A stretch of DNA of 64,000 bases from CAYLWN01 sp964387625. GTDB lineage: Bacteria > Patescibacteriota > Microgenomatia > UBA10105. A program made the position numbers and the translations under genes. The stretch covers positions 1 through 64,000 of the forward strand of contig CAYLWN010000002.1 in assembly GCA_964387625.1 (NCBI GenBank), written 5' to 3'. Below the pieces are notes generated by a model. That model was given only the letters and a program-made list of their open reading frames with translations, did no database searches and was not told the origin of the DNA. Numbering within the stretch: position 1 is the first letter of the stretch; the number at the start of each line of letters is the position of its first letter. Positions 1 through 8,670 of this stretch are shown here, piece after piece.

Positions 1-1
1 T

Positions 2-1189
2 CAAGTTCCTGCTTCGCCCATGCGAAAACTTGTACCTTTTGCCATGGAAGCTAAGAAAAAAGGCGTTAAAATTTACCACTTAAACATTGGAGATCCGGAC
101 ATCAAAACTCCGCAAGTGATGCTAAATGTTTTGAAAACCTGGGATAAAAATCCAATTTCCTACAGTAATTCCCAAGGCGATCCGGAATTTATCAAATCAT
201 TACTTTGGTATTATCATAAATTGGGATTTAAATTTTTGAAAGAGGAAAATATCCAAGTAACTACGGGTGGTTCAGAAGCGATTTCTATGGCTTTTTTTGC
301 AATTTGTGAACCCAATGATGAAATTATTGTTTTTGAGCCATTTTATGCAAATTATAATTCTTATGCCGTTATAAATGAGGTAAAATTAAAACCCATTCTA
401 ACCAGAATTGAAAATGGTTTTCATTTACCTTCACAAAAAATTATTGAAAAAAATATCACTGCTAAAACTAAAGCCATTTTTATCTGTAATCCAAATAATC
501 CTACTGGTACAGTTTATACCAGACAAGAAATGGAAATGCTTGTTAAAATTGCCAAGAAACACAAATTATTTTTGTTATCTGATGAAGTTTATCGGGAATT
601 TGCCTATGATAATAAAAAACAGGTTTCATTGCTTGAATTTATGGAAGAAATTCCAGATCTGGCAATTGTTTTAGATAGTTTATCCAAAAGATACAGCTTG
701 TGTGGCGCAAGACTTGGGATGTTGATTTCAAAAAATCCAGAGATTATGAGTGGAGTATTAAGAATTGCTCAAAGCAGATTGTCGTCAGGATTGATTGATC
801 AGATATTGGCTACAAAGTTAACCGAAGTGAAACAATCATATTTTGATAAAGTAAAACGAGAATATGAGTTGAGGCGTGATGTTTTATATGCAGGCTTAAA
901 AAAAATAACTGGTGTAAAAGTTTTTAAACCAGAAGGCGCTTTTTATACAATTGTAGGATTACCAGTTTCCAATGCCGAGGATTTTTGTAAATGGTTACTG
1001 ACTGATTTTAGATTTCCTTCGGCAGGCTCAGGACAAGTGGAAACCATAATGATAGCTCCAGCTCAAGGCTTTTATGGTACAAAAAATATGGGACAAAATG
1101 AAGTCAGAATTGCCTATGTATTAAATATCAAAGATTTAAAGAAAAGTTTGAGAATATTAAAAACAGCTTTAGAAAAATATCAAGACTAA
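2..1189 (+). CDS. Class I/II pyridoxal-phosphate aminotransferase (5' end outside window)
   Basis: Fold-type I aminotransferase of the aspartate aminotransferase group. The nicotinamide-like fold markers are clear: NIGDPDIKTP near the start, TTGGSEAISMAF for cofactor binding, NPNNPTGTVY, SDEVYREF and the lysine motif SLSKRYSLCGARLG. The reading frame stays open to the left edge with the typical lead-in residues (VPASP), so the ATG at base 20 is probably internal and the true start lies outside the window. Near the C-terminus the sequence RFPSAGSGQ is encoded by a GC-rich repeat word (1016-1037) inserted before the conserved ETIMIAPAQGFYG segment. Substrate cannot be told from sequence; aspartate or another amino acid with 2-oxoglutarate is likely. 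The next gene begins 12 bases later. Confidence 0.85.
   Translation, partial: QVPASPMRKLVPFAMEAKKKGVKIYHLNIGDPDIKTPQVMLNVLKTWDKNPISYSNSQGDPEFIKSLLWYYHKLGFKFLKEENIQVTTGGSEAISMAFFAICEPNDEIIVFEPFYANYNSYAVINEVKLKPILTRIENGFHLPSQKIIEKNITAKTKAIFICNPNNPTGTVYTRQEMEMLVKIAKKHKLFLLSDEVYREFAYDNKKQVSLLEFMEEIPDLAIVLDSLSKRYSLCGARLGMLISKNPEIMSGVLRIAQSRLSSGLIDQILATKLTEVKQSYFDKVKREYELRRDVLYAGLKKITGVKVFKPEGAFYTIVGLPVSNAEDFCKWLLTDFRFPSAGSGQVETIMIAPAQGFYGTKNMGQNEVRIAYVLNIKDLKKSLRILKTALEKYQD
1016..1037 (+). repeat. GC-rich repeat word inside the aminotransferase gene
   Basis: The word CCTTCGGCAGGCTCAGGAC plus AAG stands out from the AT-rich gene. It belongs to the dispersed 'CCTTCG...CTCAGG' class also visible between genes at 2107-2145 and 41100. 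It encodes PSAGSGQ in a place where relatives usually have no such residues, so it looks like an in-frame insertion in a surface loop. The exact borders cannot be fixed without an alignment. Confidence 0.55.
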
Positions 1190-1201
1190 TAGATAAAATT
1201 T

Positions 1202-2095
1202 ATGTCAAATATTCTTTTTTCCGGAACATCCAATTTACCATTGGCACAAAAAATTGCTGTTAAATTAAATATTAAATTAGGTGATTTACAAATAAACCGT
1301 TTTATTGATAATGAATGTCGGGTATGGGTAAAAGAAAAAATATTTGCCAGTGATGAAATATTTGTTTTGCAGTCTCTTTCATCAGTAGCTGATCAAAATC
1401 TAGTGGAATTATGCTTGATTGGACAAGCACTGAAAACTTTGAAAGCTGATAAAGTTACAGCCATCATTCCTTGGCTTGGTTATAGTAAACAGGATAAGGA
1501 ATTTAGAAAAGGTGAAGCAGTTTCAGCTCAATTAGTTGCAAAATTTATTGAAGCGGCTGGTTTTGATAATATAATTTCTTTGGAATTGCATTCTGAAAAC
1601 CTTTTGCCATTTTTTAAAATTCCTTTTCAAAAGATTTCTACACATGATTTATTAGCCCAGCAAATACAAATAAACAAAAATATGTTGGTTATTTCTCCTG
1701 ATAAAGGTGGTCAGGGAAGATCGCAAAATTTTGCTAAAAAATTGAACTTACCAATAGCTTATGTTGAAAAACAAAGAGATTTAATTACCGGAATTGTGAA
1801 AGTTGTTTCTGTTTCAGAAAATGTTAAAGGCAAAGAAATTATATTTTTTGATGATATTATTAATACTGGGCAAACAGCTATAAAAGAGAGTGAATATTTA
1901 AAAGACAAAGGTGTTAAAAAAATAATTTTCTTAGCCACCCACGCAGTATTGGCAGGGGATGCGAGCCCTAAATTACAAAACAGTCCAATAGATGAAATCA
2001 TTGTGACAGACACCATCAAAATTCCTAAAGAAAAACAATTTCCCAAATTAAAAATTATCTCTGTTGTAGATTTAATAGCTAATAAAATAATTTAA
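1202..2095 (+). CDS. prs: Ribose-phosphate pyrophosphokinase (PRPP synthetase)
   Basis: Makes phosphoribosyl pyrophosphate from ribose 5-phosphate and ATP, the substrate that PyrE in this window also needs. The protein of 297 residues shows the family order: N-terminal FSGTSNLPLAQKIA, the NRFIDNECRVWVKEKI strand, the IPWLGYSKQDKEFRKGEAVSAQLVAKFIE flexible-loop region, the ISPDKGGQGRSQNFAKKL segment and the PRPP-binding loop FFDDIINTGQTA. It is about 15 residues shorter than common bacterial Prs and diverged, so an archaeal-like or class-variant enzyme is possible. It lies 12 bases after the aminotransferase, likely in one transcript. Confidence 0.85.
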   Translation: MSNILFSGTSNLPLAQKIAVKLNIKLGDLQINRFIDNECRVWVKEKIFASDEIFVLQSLSSVADQNLVELCLIGQALKTLKADKVTAIIPWLGYSKQDKEFRKGEAVSAQLVAKFIEAAGFDNIISLELHSENLLPFFKIPFQKISTHDLLAQQIQINKNMLVISPDKGGQGRSQNFAKKLNLPIAYVEKQRDLITGIVKVVSVSENVKGKEIIFFDDIINTGQTAIKESEYLKDKGVKKIIFLATHAVLAGDASPKLQNSPIDEIIVTDTIKIPKEKQFPKLKIISVVDLIANKII

Positions 2096-2106
2096 AATTA
2101 ACTTTT

Positions 2107-2145
2107 CCCTGAGCGAATCCGCCAGCTGGCGGAAGAGTCGAAGGG
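2107..2145. repeat. Nested palindromic intergenic repeat
   Basis: A perfect 16-base palindrome TCCGCCAGCTGGCGGA (2118-2133) sits inside an outer inverted pair, CCCTGAGCGA on the left and GTCGAAGGG on the right. It looks as though one dispersed palindrome inserted into another. A related word, CTTCGACAAACTCAG, follows at about 2166-2180 before recR. Confidence 0.7.
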
Positions 2146-2196
2146 TGATAGATAATAAAATTTAATCTTCGACAAACTCAGACAATAAATTTTACT

Positions 2197-2820
2197 ATGT
2201 TAAAACTTGCTCGTCCTTTAACCAAATTAATCGAAGCCTTTGAAAGATTACCTGGAATTGGGCCAAAAAGCGCCCAAAGATTAACTTTCTATTTATTACA
2301 TGTACCTCAGGAAGAACTGGAGTTATTTGCCCAAGCTTTAACTAATCTGAAGAAATTAACTAAAGAATGTACAGTATGTTTTAACGTCAGTGAAACCGAT
2401 CCTTGTGAAATTTGTACAATTCCTTCAAGAGAAAAATCAATTATCTGTGTTGTAGAACAGCCGTTGGATATTTTATCAATTGAAAGAACCGGAAAATTTA
2501 ACGGTGTTTATCATGTGTTGCATGGAAGTATCAATCCTTTACAAAATATTGGACCAGATGAAATCAGAATTTCCGAGCTGGTAAAACGTGTTCAAGCAGC
2601 AGATAGCCAAGTAAAAGAAATAATTATTGCCACCAATCCGAATATGGAAGGTGAAGCAACGGCTATGTATATTACCAGACAGATTAAGAATTTAGACAGC
2701 AAGATGTCAGACGGATTAAAAGTAACCAGATTGGCTCATGGTCTTCCAGTTGGCGCTGATATTGAGTATGCAGACGAAATTACACTTTCGCGGGCAATTG
2801 AAGGGCGGAGGGAGTATTAG
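2197..2820 (+). CDS. recR: Recombination protein RecR
   Basis: RecFOR-pathway DNA repair protein that helps load RecA on gapped DNA. The 207-residue length is standard. The N-terminal helix-hairpin-helix reads [19 protein letters not shown] four-cysteine zinc site follows ([16 protein letters not shown]), then the Toprim domain with [26 protein letters not shown] and [13 protein letters not shown], and the C-terminal [22 protein letters not shown] ending. The last 41 bases overlap the end of the convergent gene on the other strand. No dnaX or ybaB neighbour is seen, unlike many bacteria. Confidence 0.95.
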   Translation: MLKLARPLTKLIEAFERLPGIGPKSAQRLTFYLLHVPQEELELFAQALTNLKKLTKECTVCFNVSETDPCEICTIPSREKSIICVVEQPLDILSIERTGKFNGVYHVLHGSINPLQNIGPDEIRISELVKRVQAADSQVKEIIIATNPNMEGEATAMYITRQIKNLDSKMSDGLKVTRLAHGLPVGADIEYADEITLSRAIEGRREY

Positions 2821-3205
2821 TTGCTATATCATTTGCATGTAAGTTAAATTTAATCTTTTCTGTTCGTGTTGTGATTTGTTTAATCCCGCCTTTTGGTATA
2901 TGTGTAATTTTTGCTGATTTTAAAATTAAAGATGTCACAGCCTGATCTATGGGAGATAATACTGGTTCAAAAATTCCTTCAATTTCAGTCATTAATCCTT
3001 CTTCTGTATCAACAGGAGTCCCGAAAGTAATTTTGTAAAACTCGTTTTGTACTAAAACTTGATTAACAAAGTATAAATTTTCTGGATCTGCAAAGGCAAT
3101 CTCATGATTAGTTGTATCTGATTCATGAGTTAAATTTAAAGCATGTAAAATCCTGTTTGGAGGAAACTTCTTATCGGTTTCTTGTATTGTTTCACTTATA
3201 GTCAT
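2780..3205 (-). CDS. Hypothetical protein, convergent with recR
   Basis: A 141-residue acidic protein that I do not recognise. It has no obvious membrane segment, cysteine cluster or known motif. It looks beta-rich in the middle ([21 protein letters not shown]). It shares its last 41 bases with the end of recR on the other strand and starts 44 bases from the divergent MIP18-family gene. The long open frame between two secure genes and its normal composition support it as real, but the function is unknown. Confidence 0.55.
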   Translation of the reverse strand: MTISETIQETDKKFPPNRILHALNLTHESDTTNHEIAFADPENLYFVNQVLVQNEFYKITFGTPVDTEEGLMTEIEGIFEPVLSPIDQAVTSLILKSAKITHIPKGGIKQITTRTEKIKFNLHANDIATNTPSALQLPAKV

Positions 3206-3249
3206 AGAAGCCTATAGTCTATTACATGTTATAATGGGAGTCAGTAATT

Positions 3250-3552
3250 ATGATTACCAAAAAGCAAATTTTAAGTCAGTTAAGAACTGTCATGGATCCG
3301 GAATTAGGCATATCTTTGGTGGATTTAGGGTTAATTTATGGGGTAAAATGCCTTAAAAATGGGTTTGTAAAGGTGACTATGACTTTAACTACAATGGGTT
3401 GTCCTTTATTTGATGTGATGGCAGATGATATAAAAACAAAAGTAAAAACCCTCAAAGGCGTTAAAGATGTAAAAGTAGAATTAGTTTTTGAGCCAGTTTG
3501 GTCAACTGATAAAATGAGTAAAAACGCTAAAGAACAATTAGGGATTGAATAA
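3250..3552 (+). CDS. MIP18/DUF59-family iron-sulfur assembly protein
   Basis: A 100-residue stand-alone MIP18 (DUF59, PaaD/SufT-like) domain. It shows the family opening MDPELGISLVDLGLIY, the central VTMTLTTMGCPLFDVMADDI with the conserved cysteine, and the ending VKVELVFEPVWSTDKMSKNAKEQLG. Such proteins help mature Fe-S clusters. A -10-like TATAAT lies at about 3230, 14 bases before a GGAG-containing leader. No suf or isc gene is nearby, so its partner is unknown. Confidence 0.9.
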   Translation: MITKKQILSQLRTVMDPELGISLVDLGLIYGVKCLKNGFVKVTMTLTTMGCPLFDVMADDIKTKVKTLKGVKDVKVELVFEPVWSTDKMSKNAKEQLGIE

Positions 3553-3600
3553 TAAATGTTGATTCTGGATTATTGATTCTAGATTTTTGAATTTGTCATT

Positions 3601-3658
3601 GTCCTGCAGAGCCTGACTGCGTAGGCAGGCAGGATCTCGCTTTGCGAGACGAGTAGAT
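3601..3658. repeat. Dispersed GC-rich palindromic repeat
   Basis: Two palindromic parts stand next to each other: a GCCTGACTGCGTAGGCAGGC word of the 'CCTGCCTACGCAGGCAGG' class, and the hairpin TCTCGC-TTT-GCGAGA at 3635-3649. The same GTAGGCAGGCA word recurs at 9570, 23640 and, much expanded, inside xerC at 50868-50913. The 183-base spacer between 3553 and 3735 holds nothing else recognisable. Confidence 0.65.
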
Positions 3659-3735
3659 TGTGAATATACGGTTATCTTTTCCGAATCAATGTTATAATAA
3701 TTATATAATTTAAAATTGATTGAAAATTAATAAAT

Positions 3736-4188
3736 ATGGGTGATTCAATTGCAAAAGGTATAGGTGAACAATTAGGATCTTTGGGTAAACAAATAGTTAC
3801 AGAAGTTGCCAAAACACCTGGAAAAATAATTGGAATTGATGAAGCTAAAGGTGATGGTACAGGTGGTTCCTCAAATCAACAAGGTCAAAAAACCAAAGGT
3901 CAAACCGGCAATGTTCAAGATAAAACTCAACAGGAGGAAATAAATAAACAACAGCAGTTAGCTCAAGCCAGAAAAATGCTTCAACAAATGACACAGCCTC
4001 AACAACAGGAATTATCAATACATGATCAAATTGAGCAGGAAAAAATGCAAAAACAACAAGCGGCAATTTTAAATCAACAACAAGCTAATAAACAAACATT
4101 GCCCAAAATTGCCTCCCGTCCAAAACCATGGAGTATTTTAAAAAAACAATCAGGCAGCGAAACAAAACAAAATATAAAAGCACAATAA
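3736..4188 (+). CDS. Glutamine-rich hypothetical protein
   Basis: A 150-residue hydrophilic protein dominated by glutamine and lysine from about residue 45 on, with runs such as EEINKQQQLAQARKMLQQM that should form helix or coiled coil. The N-terminus (GDSIAKGIGEQLGSLGKQIVTEVAKTPGKIIGI) is amphipathic. Similar glutamine-rich proteins of unknown role are familiar from Microgenomates genomes, which I recall only in general terms. No signal peptide or catalytic motif is seen. Confidence 0.6.
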   Translation: MGDSIAKGIGEQLGSLGKQIVTEVAKTPGKIIGIDEAKGDGTGGSSNQQGQKTKGQTGNVQDKTQQEEINKQQQLAQARKMLQQMTQPQQQELSIHDQIEQEKMQKQQAAILNQQQANKQTLPKIASRPKPWSILKKQSGSETKQNIKAQ

Positions 4189-4282
4189 GTGAAGATTTAA
4201 GATGCCAGATGATAAGATAGTGAGACGATAAGATTTTTAATTTTTAGAATTTAGTATTTAGAGTTTATAATTTTCAAAACAT

Positions 4283-5749
4283 ATGGAAGTAAAGAGTACC
4301 ATTCGTTTTTATAATACATATAAACGGGAAATTGAGGATTTTATACCTCTTGAAGAGAGTAAGGTTAAACTATATTCCTGTGGACCTACGGTTTATGATT
4401 ATTCGCATATCGGGCATATTAGAAAATATATGTTTGATGATGTGTTAGTCAGAATGTTGCGTTATTTGGCATATGATGTGACACATGTGATGAACATAAC
4501 AGATGTAGGACATTTGACGTCTGATGCTGATACAGGTGAAGATAAATTACAAAAAAAGGCTACCACAGAGGGCAAGACCGCTTGGGAAATTGCTAAATAT
4601 TATGAAAGTTATTTTTTTGATGTCATGGGTAAAATGAATATTTTGAAACCTTCAATTGTCTGTCGTGCTACAGAACATATTAATGATCAGATCGAATTAA
4701 TTAAAAAATTGGAAAGCAAAGGATTTACTTATAAAATTGATGACGGGATCTATTTTGATATTTCCAAATTTCCTGATTACAATAAATATACTACGGTAGA
4801 CGCAAGTAATACAGTTTCCAGAGTCGAAGAAATTGTTGGTAAAAGGCATCCTACTGATTTTGCTTTATGGAAATTTTCTTATTCAGGAGGAAGATCCTTC
4901 GATTTTGCTGCTGATGACGCTAAAAAAAAGCGTCATATGGAGTGGGATAGTCCTTGGGGAATTGGTTTTCCCGGATGGCATATAGAATGTAGCGCTATGA
5001 GTATGAAATATTTGGGTGATACTTTGGATATTCATACAGCCGGTTTTGATCACATTTCCATCCATTCTCCCAATGAAATTGCCCAAAGCGAGGGAGCAAC
5101 GGGGAAAACTTTTGTAAGATACTGGATACATAATAATTTTTTAAACGTTGAAAATGAAAAAATGTCCAAATCTAAAGGAGATTTTATTAAACTTGAAGAT
5201 GTGATAGGTAAAGGTTTTTCACCCATGGCATTACGTTATTTATTTTTACAAACTCATTATCGGCAGCAATGTAATTTCACCTGGGATGCGCTTCAAGCCG
5301 CACAAACGGCTATTAATCAGCTGAATAATTTAGTATCGGTGATTAAAAGTCAGGTGTCTCAACCGGAGCGATCAATACTTTCAAATGAAAAACTGGATAA
5401 AGTGAACAATTTACGCAAAAAATTCAAAGATGTTATCCGCTATGATTTAAATACGCCGCAAGCTTTGGGAATTTTATGGGAAATTGTCAAAAGTAATATT
5501 CCTCCGGGTGATAAATATGATCTGTTAATGATAGGCGATGAAATTTTGGGATTGAATTTTAAAAATATTACCGGAGATGAAGGAAAATTAGGAAAAATTC
5601 CTCAGGAAATTGTTGAACTGGCTCAAAAACGGGAAAAATTGCGTCACGAAAACTTATGGCAAGATGCAGATTTAGTTAGAAAAGAAATATCAGATAAAGG
5701 TTATACTGTCGAAGATTCCTCAAACGGTCCAATTGTTAAGCTAAAATAA
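4283..5749 (+). CDS. cysS: Cysteinyl-tRNA synthetase
   Basis: Charges tRNA-Cys. The 488-residue class I synthetase has the [17 protein letters not shown] start with the HIGH-like motif, zinc ligands (C at the motif, [15 protein letters not shown], and the H of [10 protein letters not shown]), and the KMSKS loop as KMSKSKGDF. Between the 'ALWK' and 'MEWDSPWG' segments the gene has an eight-base-pair inverted repeat around an A tract (ATGACGCT, then AGCGTCAT, near 4914-4937), in a variable loop. The gene stands alone with a 43-base spacer to the following HAD gene. Confidence 0.95.
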   Translation: MEVKSTIRFYNTYKREIEDFIPLEESKVKLYSCGPTVYDYSHIGHIRKYMFDDVLVRMLRYLAYDVTHVMNITDVGHLTSDADTGEDKLQKKATTEGKTAWEIAKYYESYFFDVMGKMNILKPSIVCRATEHINDQIELIKKLESKGFTYKIDDGIYFDISKFPDYNKYTTVDASNTVSRVEEIVGKRHPTDFALWKFSYSGGRSFDFAADDAKKKRHMEWDSPWGIGFPGWHIECSAMSMKYLGDTLDIHTAGFDHISIHSPNEIAQSEGATGKTFVRYWIHNNFLNVENEKMSKSKGDFIKLEDVIGKGFSPMALRYLFLQTHYRQQCNFTWDALQAAQTAINQLNNLVSVIKSQVSQPERSILSNEKLDKVNNLRKKFKDVIRYDLNTPQALGILWEIVKSNIPPGDKYDLLMIGDEILGLNFKNITGDEGKLGKIPQEIVELAQKREKLRHENLWQDADLVRKEISDKGYTVEDSSNGPIVKLK

Positions 5750-5792
5750 TCCTTAATTATAAATTAGACATGATACATTATGAATTATTAAT

Positions 5793-6434
5793 ATGTTGAA
5801 AGCTGTAATTTTTGATTTTGATGGATTATTATGTGATTCAACTCCTTTACACAGGGAAGCAAATTATCAATTGTTAAACTTTTATAAAAAGGTTAAATTA
5901 CCTTCAATTGGTAGTAGGGAAGGCATGCGGATAAATGAGATAATGCAAGATTATAAAGACGTTTATAATTTACCAGGAACAATTGAAGAAATTTATAAAA
6001 TAAGACAAAGTTTTTTTTATGAAATTGTCAAAAATAAATTAGAAATTTTTCCAGATGCGTACCCATTACTTGAAAAAATTAAACAAAAAAATATAAAAAT
6101 TGCTTTGGCTACCAGTGGAGATGCGAGTTATATCAATTTAGTGTTTAAAAAATTTCCTAAATTCGCAAAATATTTTGCTGTGTTAGTTACAGGCGACGAA
6201 GTCGAAAGGGGTAAACCTTATCCTGACATATATACCAAAACTATCCAACTTTTAGATATTAAACCTCAGGAATCGGTTGTATTGGAAGATTCAATTAATG
6301 GTATATTTTCTGCCCATGCAGCGGGAATTCCGGTTATTTGTGTTCCAAATAAGCATTATTCTGAAGCTGATTACTCTCAAGCTGATAAAATTTTCTCAAG
6401 TTTAAAAGAAGTCACACAAGCACTGGTTTTCTAA
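5793..6434 (+). CDS. HAD-family phosphatase (beta-phosphoglucomutase-like)
   Basis: Haloacid dehalogenase superfamily, subfamily IA, 213 residues. Motif I is DFDGLLCDST with the nucleophile aspartate, motif II is the threonine/serine of ALATSGDA, motif III is the lysine of ERGKPYPDIY, and motif IV is VVLEDSINGIFSAHAAG. An alpha-helical cap lies between motifs I and II (about residues 15-85). This architecture is shared by beta-phosphoglucomutases, phosphoglycolate phosphatases and sugar-phosphate phosphatases, so the substrate is open. Confidence 0.85.
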   Translation: MLKAVIFDFDGLLCDSTPLHREANYQLLNFYKKVKLPSIGSREGMRINEIMQDYKDVYNLPGTIEEIYKIRQSFFYEIVKNKLEIFPDAYPLLEKIKQKNIKIALATSGDASYINLVFKKFPKFAKYFAVLVTGDEVERGKPYPDIYTKTIQLLDIKPQESVVLEDSINGIFSAHAAGIPVICVPNKHYSEADYSQADKIFSSLKEVTQALVF

Positions 6435-6474
6435 AATTGAAGTTTTTAGCTTTAAGTTATATAATTAGCTTGTT

Positions 6475-7032
6475 ATGATAGCCTATTTTACAGCTTCAAT
6501 AGTAGGTAAAAAACATCATTTACACAAATATTTAAATATTATAAAAACCCTGGAATCTAAGGGTGTTAAAGTTATCTCTGATCAGATTATCAATACTACA
6601 GAAGATAAAATCCGTTTCTCTAAAAAAAGCGACAGATTAAAATTCCACAAACAATTACAGGACTGGGTTCACCAGTCAGACTTTATGATTGTTGAGGCCT
6701 CATTTCCTTCAATTTCCGTAGGTTATGAAATTTCCATGGCTTTGCATAGCGGTAAACCGGTTTTAGTTTTATACAGTGAAGGAGATCCGCCATCACTTTT
6801 ACAAGATATGCATGAGGATAAGATGGCCTGTGAAAAATACGACGCTAAGTCATTAGCGGAAATTATTGACGATTTTCTGCTTTATGTTAAAGGTGCTGCG
6901 GATTTGCGTTTTACATTTTTTATATCACCTAAAATTTCTACTTATCTGACAAATATTTCCAGAAAACGTAAAATTCCTAAATCAGTTTATTTAAGATATC
7001 TGATAGAACAAGACATAAAAAAGCTAAATTAA
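6475..7032 (+). CDS. Nucleoside 2-deoxyribosyltransferase-like protein with C-terminal extension
   Basis: The first 130 residues resemble the nucleoside 2-deoxyribosyltransferase fold: AYFTASIVGKK at the start, and DFMIVEASFPSISVGYEISMALHSGKPVLVLYSEGD, which carries the catalytic-type glutamate and the GYEI substrate motif. A C-terminal stretch of about 45 residues (FTFFISPKISTYLTNISRKRKIPKSVYLRYLIEQDI) looks like a ribbon-helix-helix or other small helical module and is not part of the core enzyme. Possible roles are nucleotide salvage or a regulator that uses the fold for binding. Confidence 0.6.
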   Translation: MIAYFTASIVGKKHHLHKYLNIIKTLESKGVKVISDQIINTTEDKIRFSKKSDRLKFHKQLQDWVHQSDFMIVEASFPSISVGYEISMALHSGKPVLVLYSEGDPPSLLQDMHEDKMACEKYDAKSLAEIIDDFLLYVKGAADLRFTFFISPKISTYLTNISRKRKIPKSVYLRYLIEQDIKKLN

Positions 7033-7089
7033 AAAAATAATTATTGCGATTTTTTTACAAATTAGGGGGTATTTTTATACATATTTTGG

Positions 7090-7098
7090 TGCTATAAT
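7090..7098 (+). promoter_or_regulatory. Extended -10 promoter, leaderless configuration
   Basis: TGCTATAAT is an extended -10 box with the consensus hexamer at 7093-7098. Only six bases separate it from the ATG at 7105, so transcription should start at or next to the start codon. Confidence 0.6.
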
Positions 7099-7104
7099 AG
7101 CCAC

Positions 7105-7726
7105 ATGTTTGCACTAACAGCAAAAATTCATCAAATGCCTAAAAATTCATTAAGTAAACTGTGGTCTTTCGTAGAACAGTTGTTTTTCTGGTGGAAACCG
7201 AAATCAACAGTTAATGAAGACGTCAAATATAATTATAAAAAATATCATAAAACCTATGAACTCTTGGAAAAATACGACCGTGAAGCTACAGAAGATCCCC
7301 AAACATTGGTTGACGCTGGACGCTTGCATCCGTTCATTTCTGAGCTTCAAAAAAAGTCTCGAAAACATGGGCGAGCCAATACCACCAATTGAAAACAGGT
7401 TTCCCGGAAAATTGGAAAGCATATTGGCATCAGTTAGACAAACTTTTGACGGTAAATCCCTAAACGCAACAGTTTTGGATGCTGCATCAGCTTATTTTAA
7501 TCAAATTATCAGAGGTCATCCTTTTCAAAATGGTAATAAACGTTTAGCAGTGATGTATACTCACATTTTTTTACTTTGGCATGGACTTGATTTAAGTTTG
7601 TATTACAACGAAATGTTTTATTTTGCTCTCACTGTTGCCAAAGCAGGTGAAGAGGGTATAAATAGTGAAAAAACCCGCAATTGGTGCAAAACCATTATTG
7701 GTCAATTTGCCCAGGAGAAAAAATAA
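7105..7726 (+). pseudogene. Fic/Doc-family protein with +1 frameshift
   Basis: Fic-domain AMPylase or related toxin, split over two frames. The first frame (7105-7392) gives an N-terminal helical part ending ISELQKKS; the second frame, open to 7726, continues with LENMGEPIPPIENRFPG and carries the core HPFQNGNKR, the Fic motif HPFx(D/N)GN(G/K)R. The frames join at a run of seven A at 7350-7356, a typical place for an indel or slippage. An alternative is a shorter gene starting at the ATG at 7367. Its stop codon overlaps the ATG of dus by one base, so the two are cotranscribed. Confidence 0.65.
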
Positions 7727-8670
7727 TGACAAATTTTTGGCAAAAACTATCGAAACCTATTTCAGTTTTATCACCTATGGAAGGTGTCACTGATACGGTT
7801 TTTCGAGAAAGATTATGCGAAATTGGCAGACCGGACGTTTTTTATACTGAATTTATCAATGTTGATGGTTTAGTATCTATCTATGGTCTATCAGATTTAA
7901 GGTTAAAATTTTCGAAAGCAGAAAAACCAATTGTGGCTCAAATTTGGGGAAATGTACCTGATCATTTTTTCAAATCAGCCCAAATTATTCAAAATTCAGG
8001 TTTTAATGGAATTGATTTAAATTTTGGTTGTGCAGATAAGGAAGTAATAAAACATGGATGCGGAGCAGGATTAATTGGTGATTTTTCACTTGTTGCAAAA
8101 ATTATCCAGTCAGTTAAAATCGGAGCACCCAAATTACCGATTTCTGTTAAAACAAGGTTTGCAATGAATTCAAATTTAACGAATGACTGGATACAATTTT
8201 TACTCGAACAAAACTTATCAGCCATTGTCATACATGGAAGAAACAGCAAGCAAAATTATCTAACTCCGGCAAATTGGCAGGAATTTGAAAAAATAGTCAA
8301 ACTTAGAAACAACTTGAAAAGTAAAACTCTTATTATCGGAAATGGGGATGTGATAAGTTATCAAGATGGATTAAATAAAGCTGATAAATATAAAACTGAC
8401 GGTTTTGCGATAGCGAGAGGAATATTGCAAAATCCTTGGTGTTTTTTAAAAACTAAAATAAAAGATCCAAGAATCACACAAAGATTAATTTTATTAAAGA
8501 AACATGTTGAGTTGTATCATCAAGTTTGGGGAGATCTCAAATCGTTTGCAACATTTAAAAAATATATAAAAGTTTATATTCAAAATTTCCCAGAAGCTCA
8601 AGCATTACGTATGAAATTGATGGAAGCAAATAATCATCAGGAATTGATTAAATTAATTGAAATAAACTAA
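7726..8670 (+). CDS. dus: tRNA-dihydrouridine synthase
   Basis: FMN enzyme that reduces uridines in the tRNA D loop. I choose the ATG at 7726 (MTNFWQKLSKPISVLSPMEGVTDTVFR) because it follows a CAGGAGAA ribosome site and overlaps the previous stop as TAATG. Family marks are SPMEGVTD, the catalytic-cysteine segment LNFGCADKEVIKHGCGAGLIGD, SVKTRF, the VIHGRNSKQ flavin segment and IGNGDV. The 314 residues are a usual length. The position of the cysteine and the HGR motif are as in DusA/B/C; the subtype is not clear. Confidence 0.92.
   Translation: MTNFWQKLSKPISVLSPMEGVTDTVFRERLCEIGRPDVFYTEFINVDGLVSIYGLSDLRLKFSKAEKPIVAQIWGNVPDHFFKSAQIIQNSGFNGIDLNFGCADKEVIKHGCGAGLIGDFSLVAKIIQSVKIGAPKLPISVKTRFAMNSNLTNDWIQFLLEQNLSAIVIHGRNSKQNYLTPANWQEFEKIVKLRNNLKSKTLIIGNGDVISYQDGLNKADKYKTDGFAIARGILQNPWCFLKTKIKDPRITQRLILLKKHVELYHQVWGDLKSFATFKKYIKVYIQNFPEAQALRMKLMEANNHQELIKLIEIN

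Noticed and set aside
4900..4940. Mobile element inside cysS
   Set aside because: The short inverted repeat around the A tract lies in a loop that is variable in the family and no repeat-family word is present.
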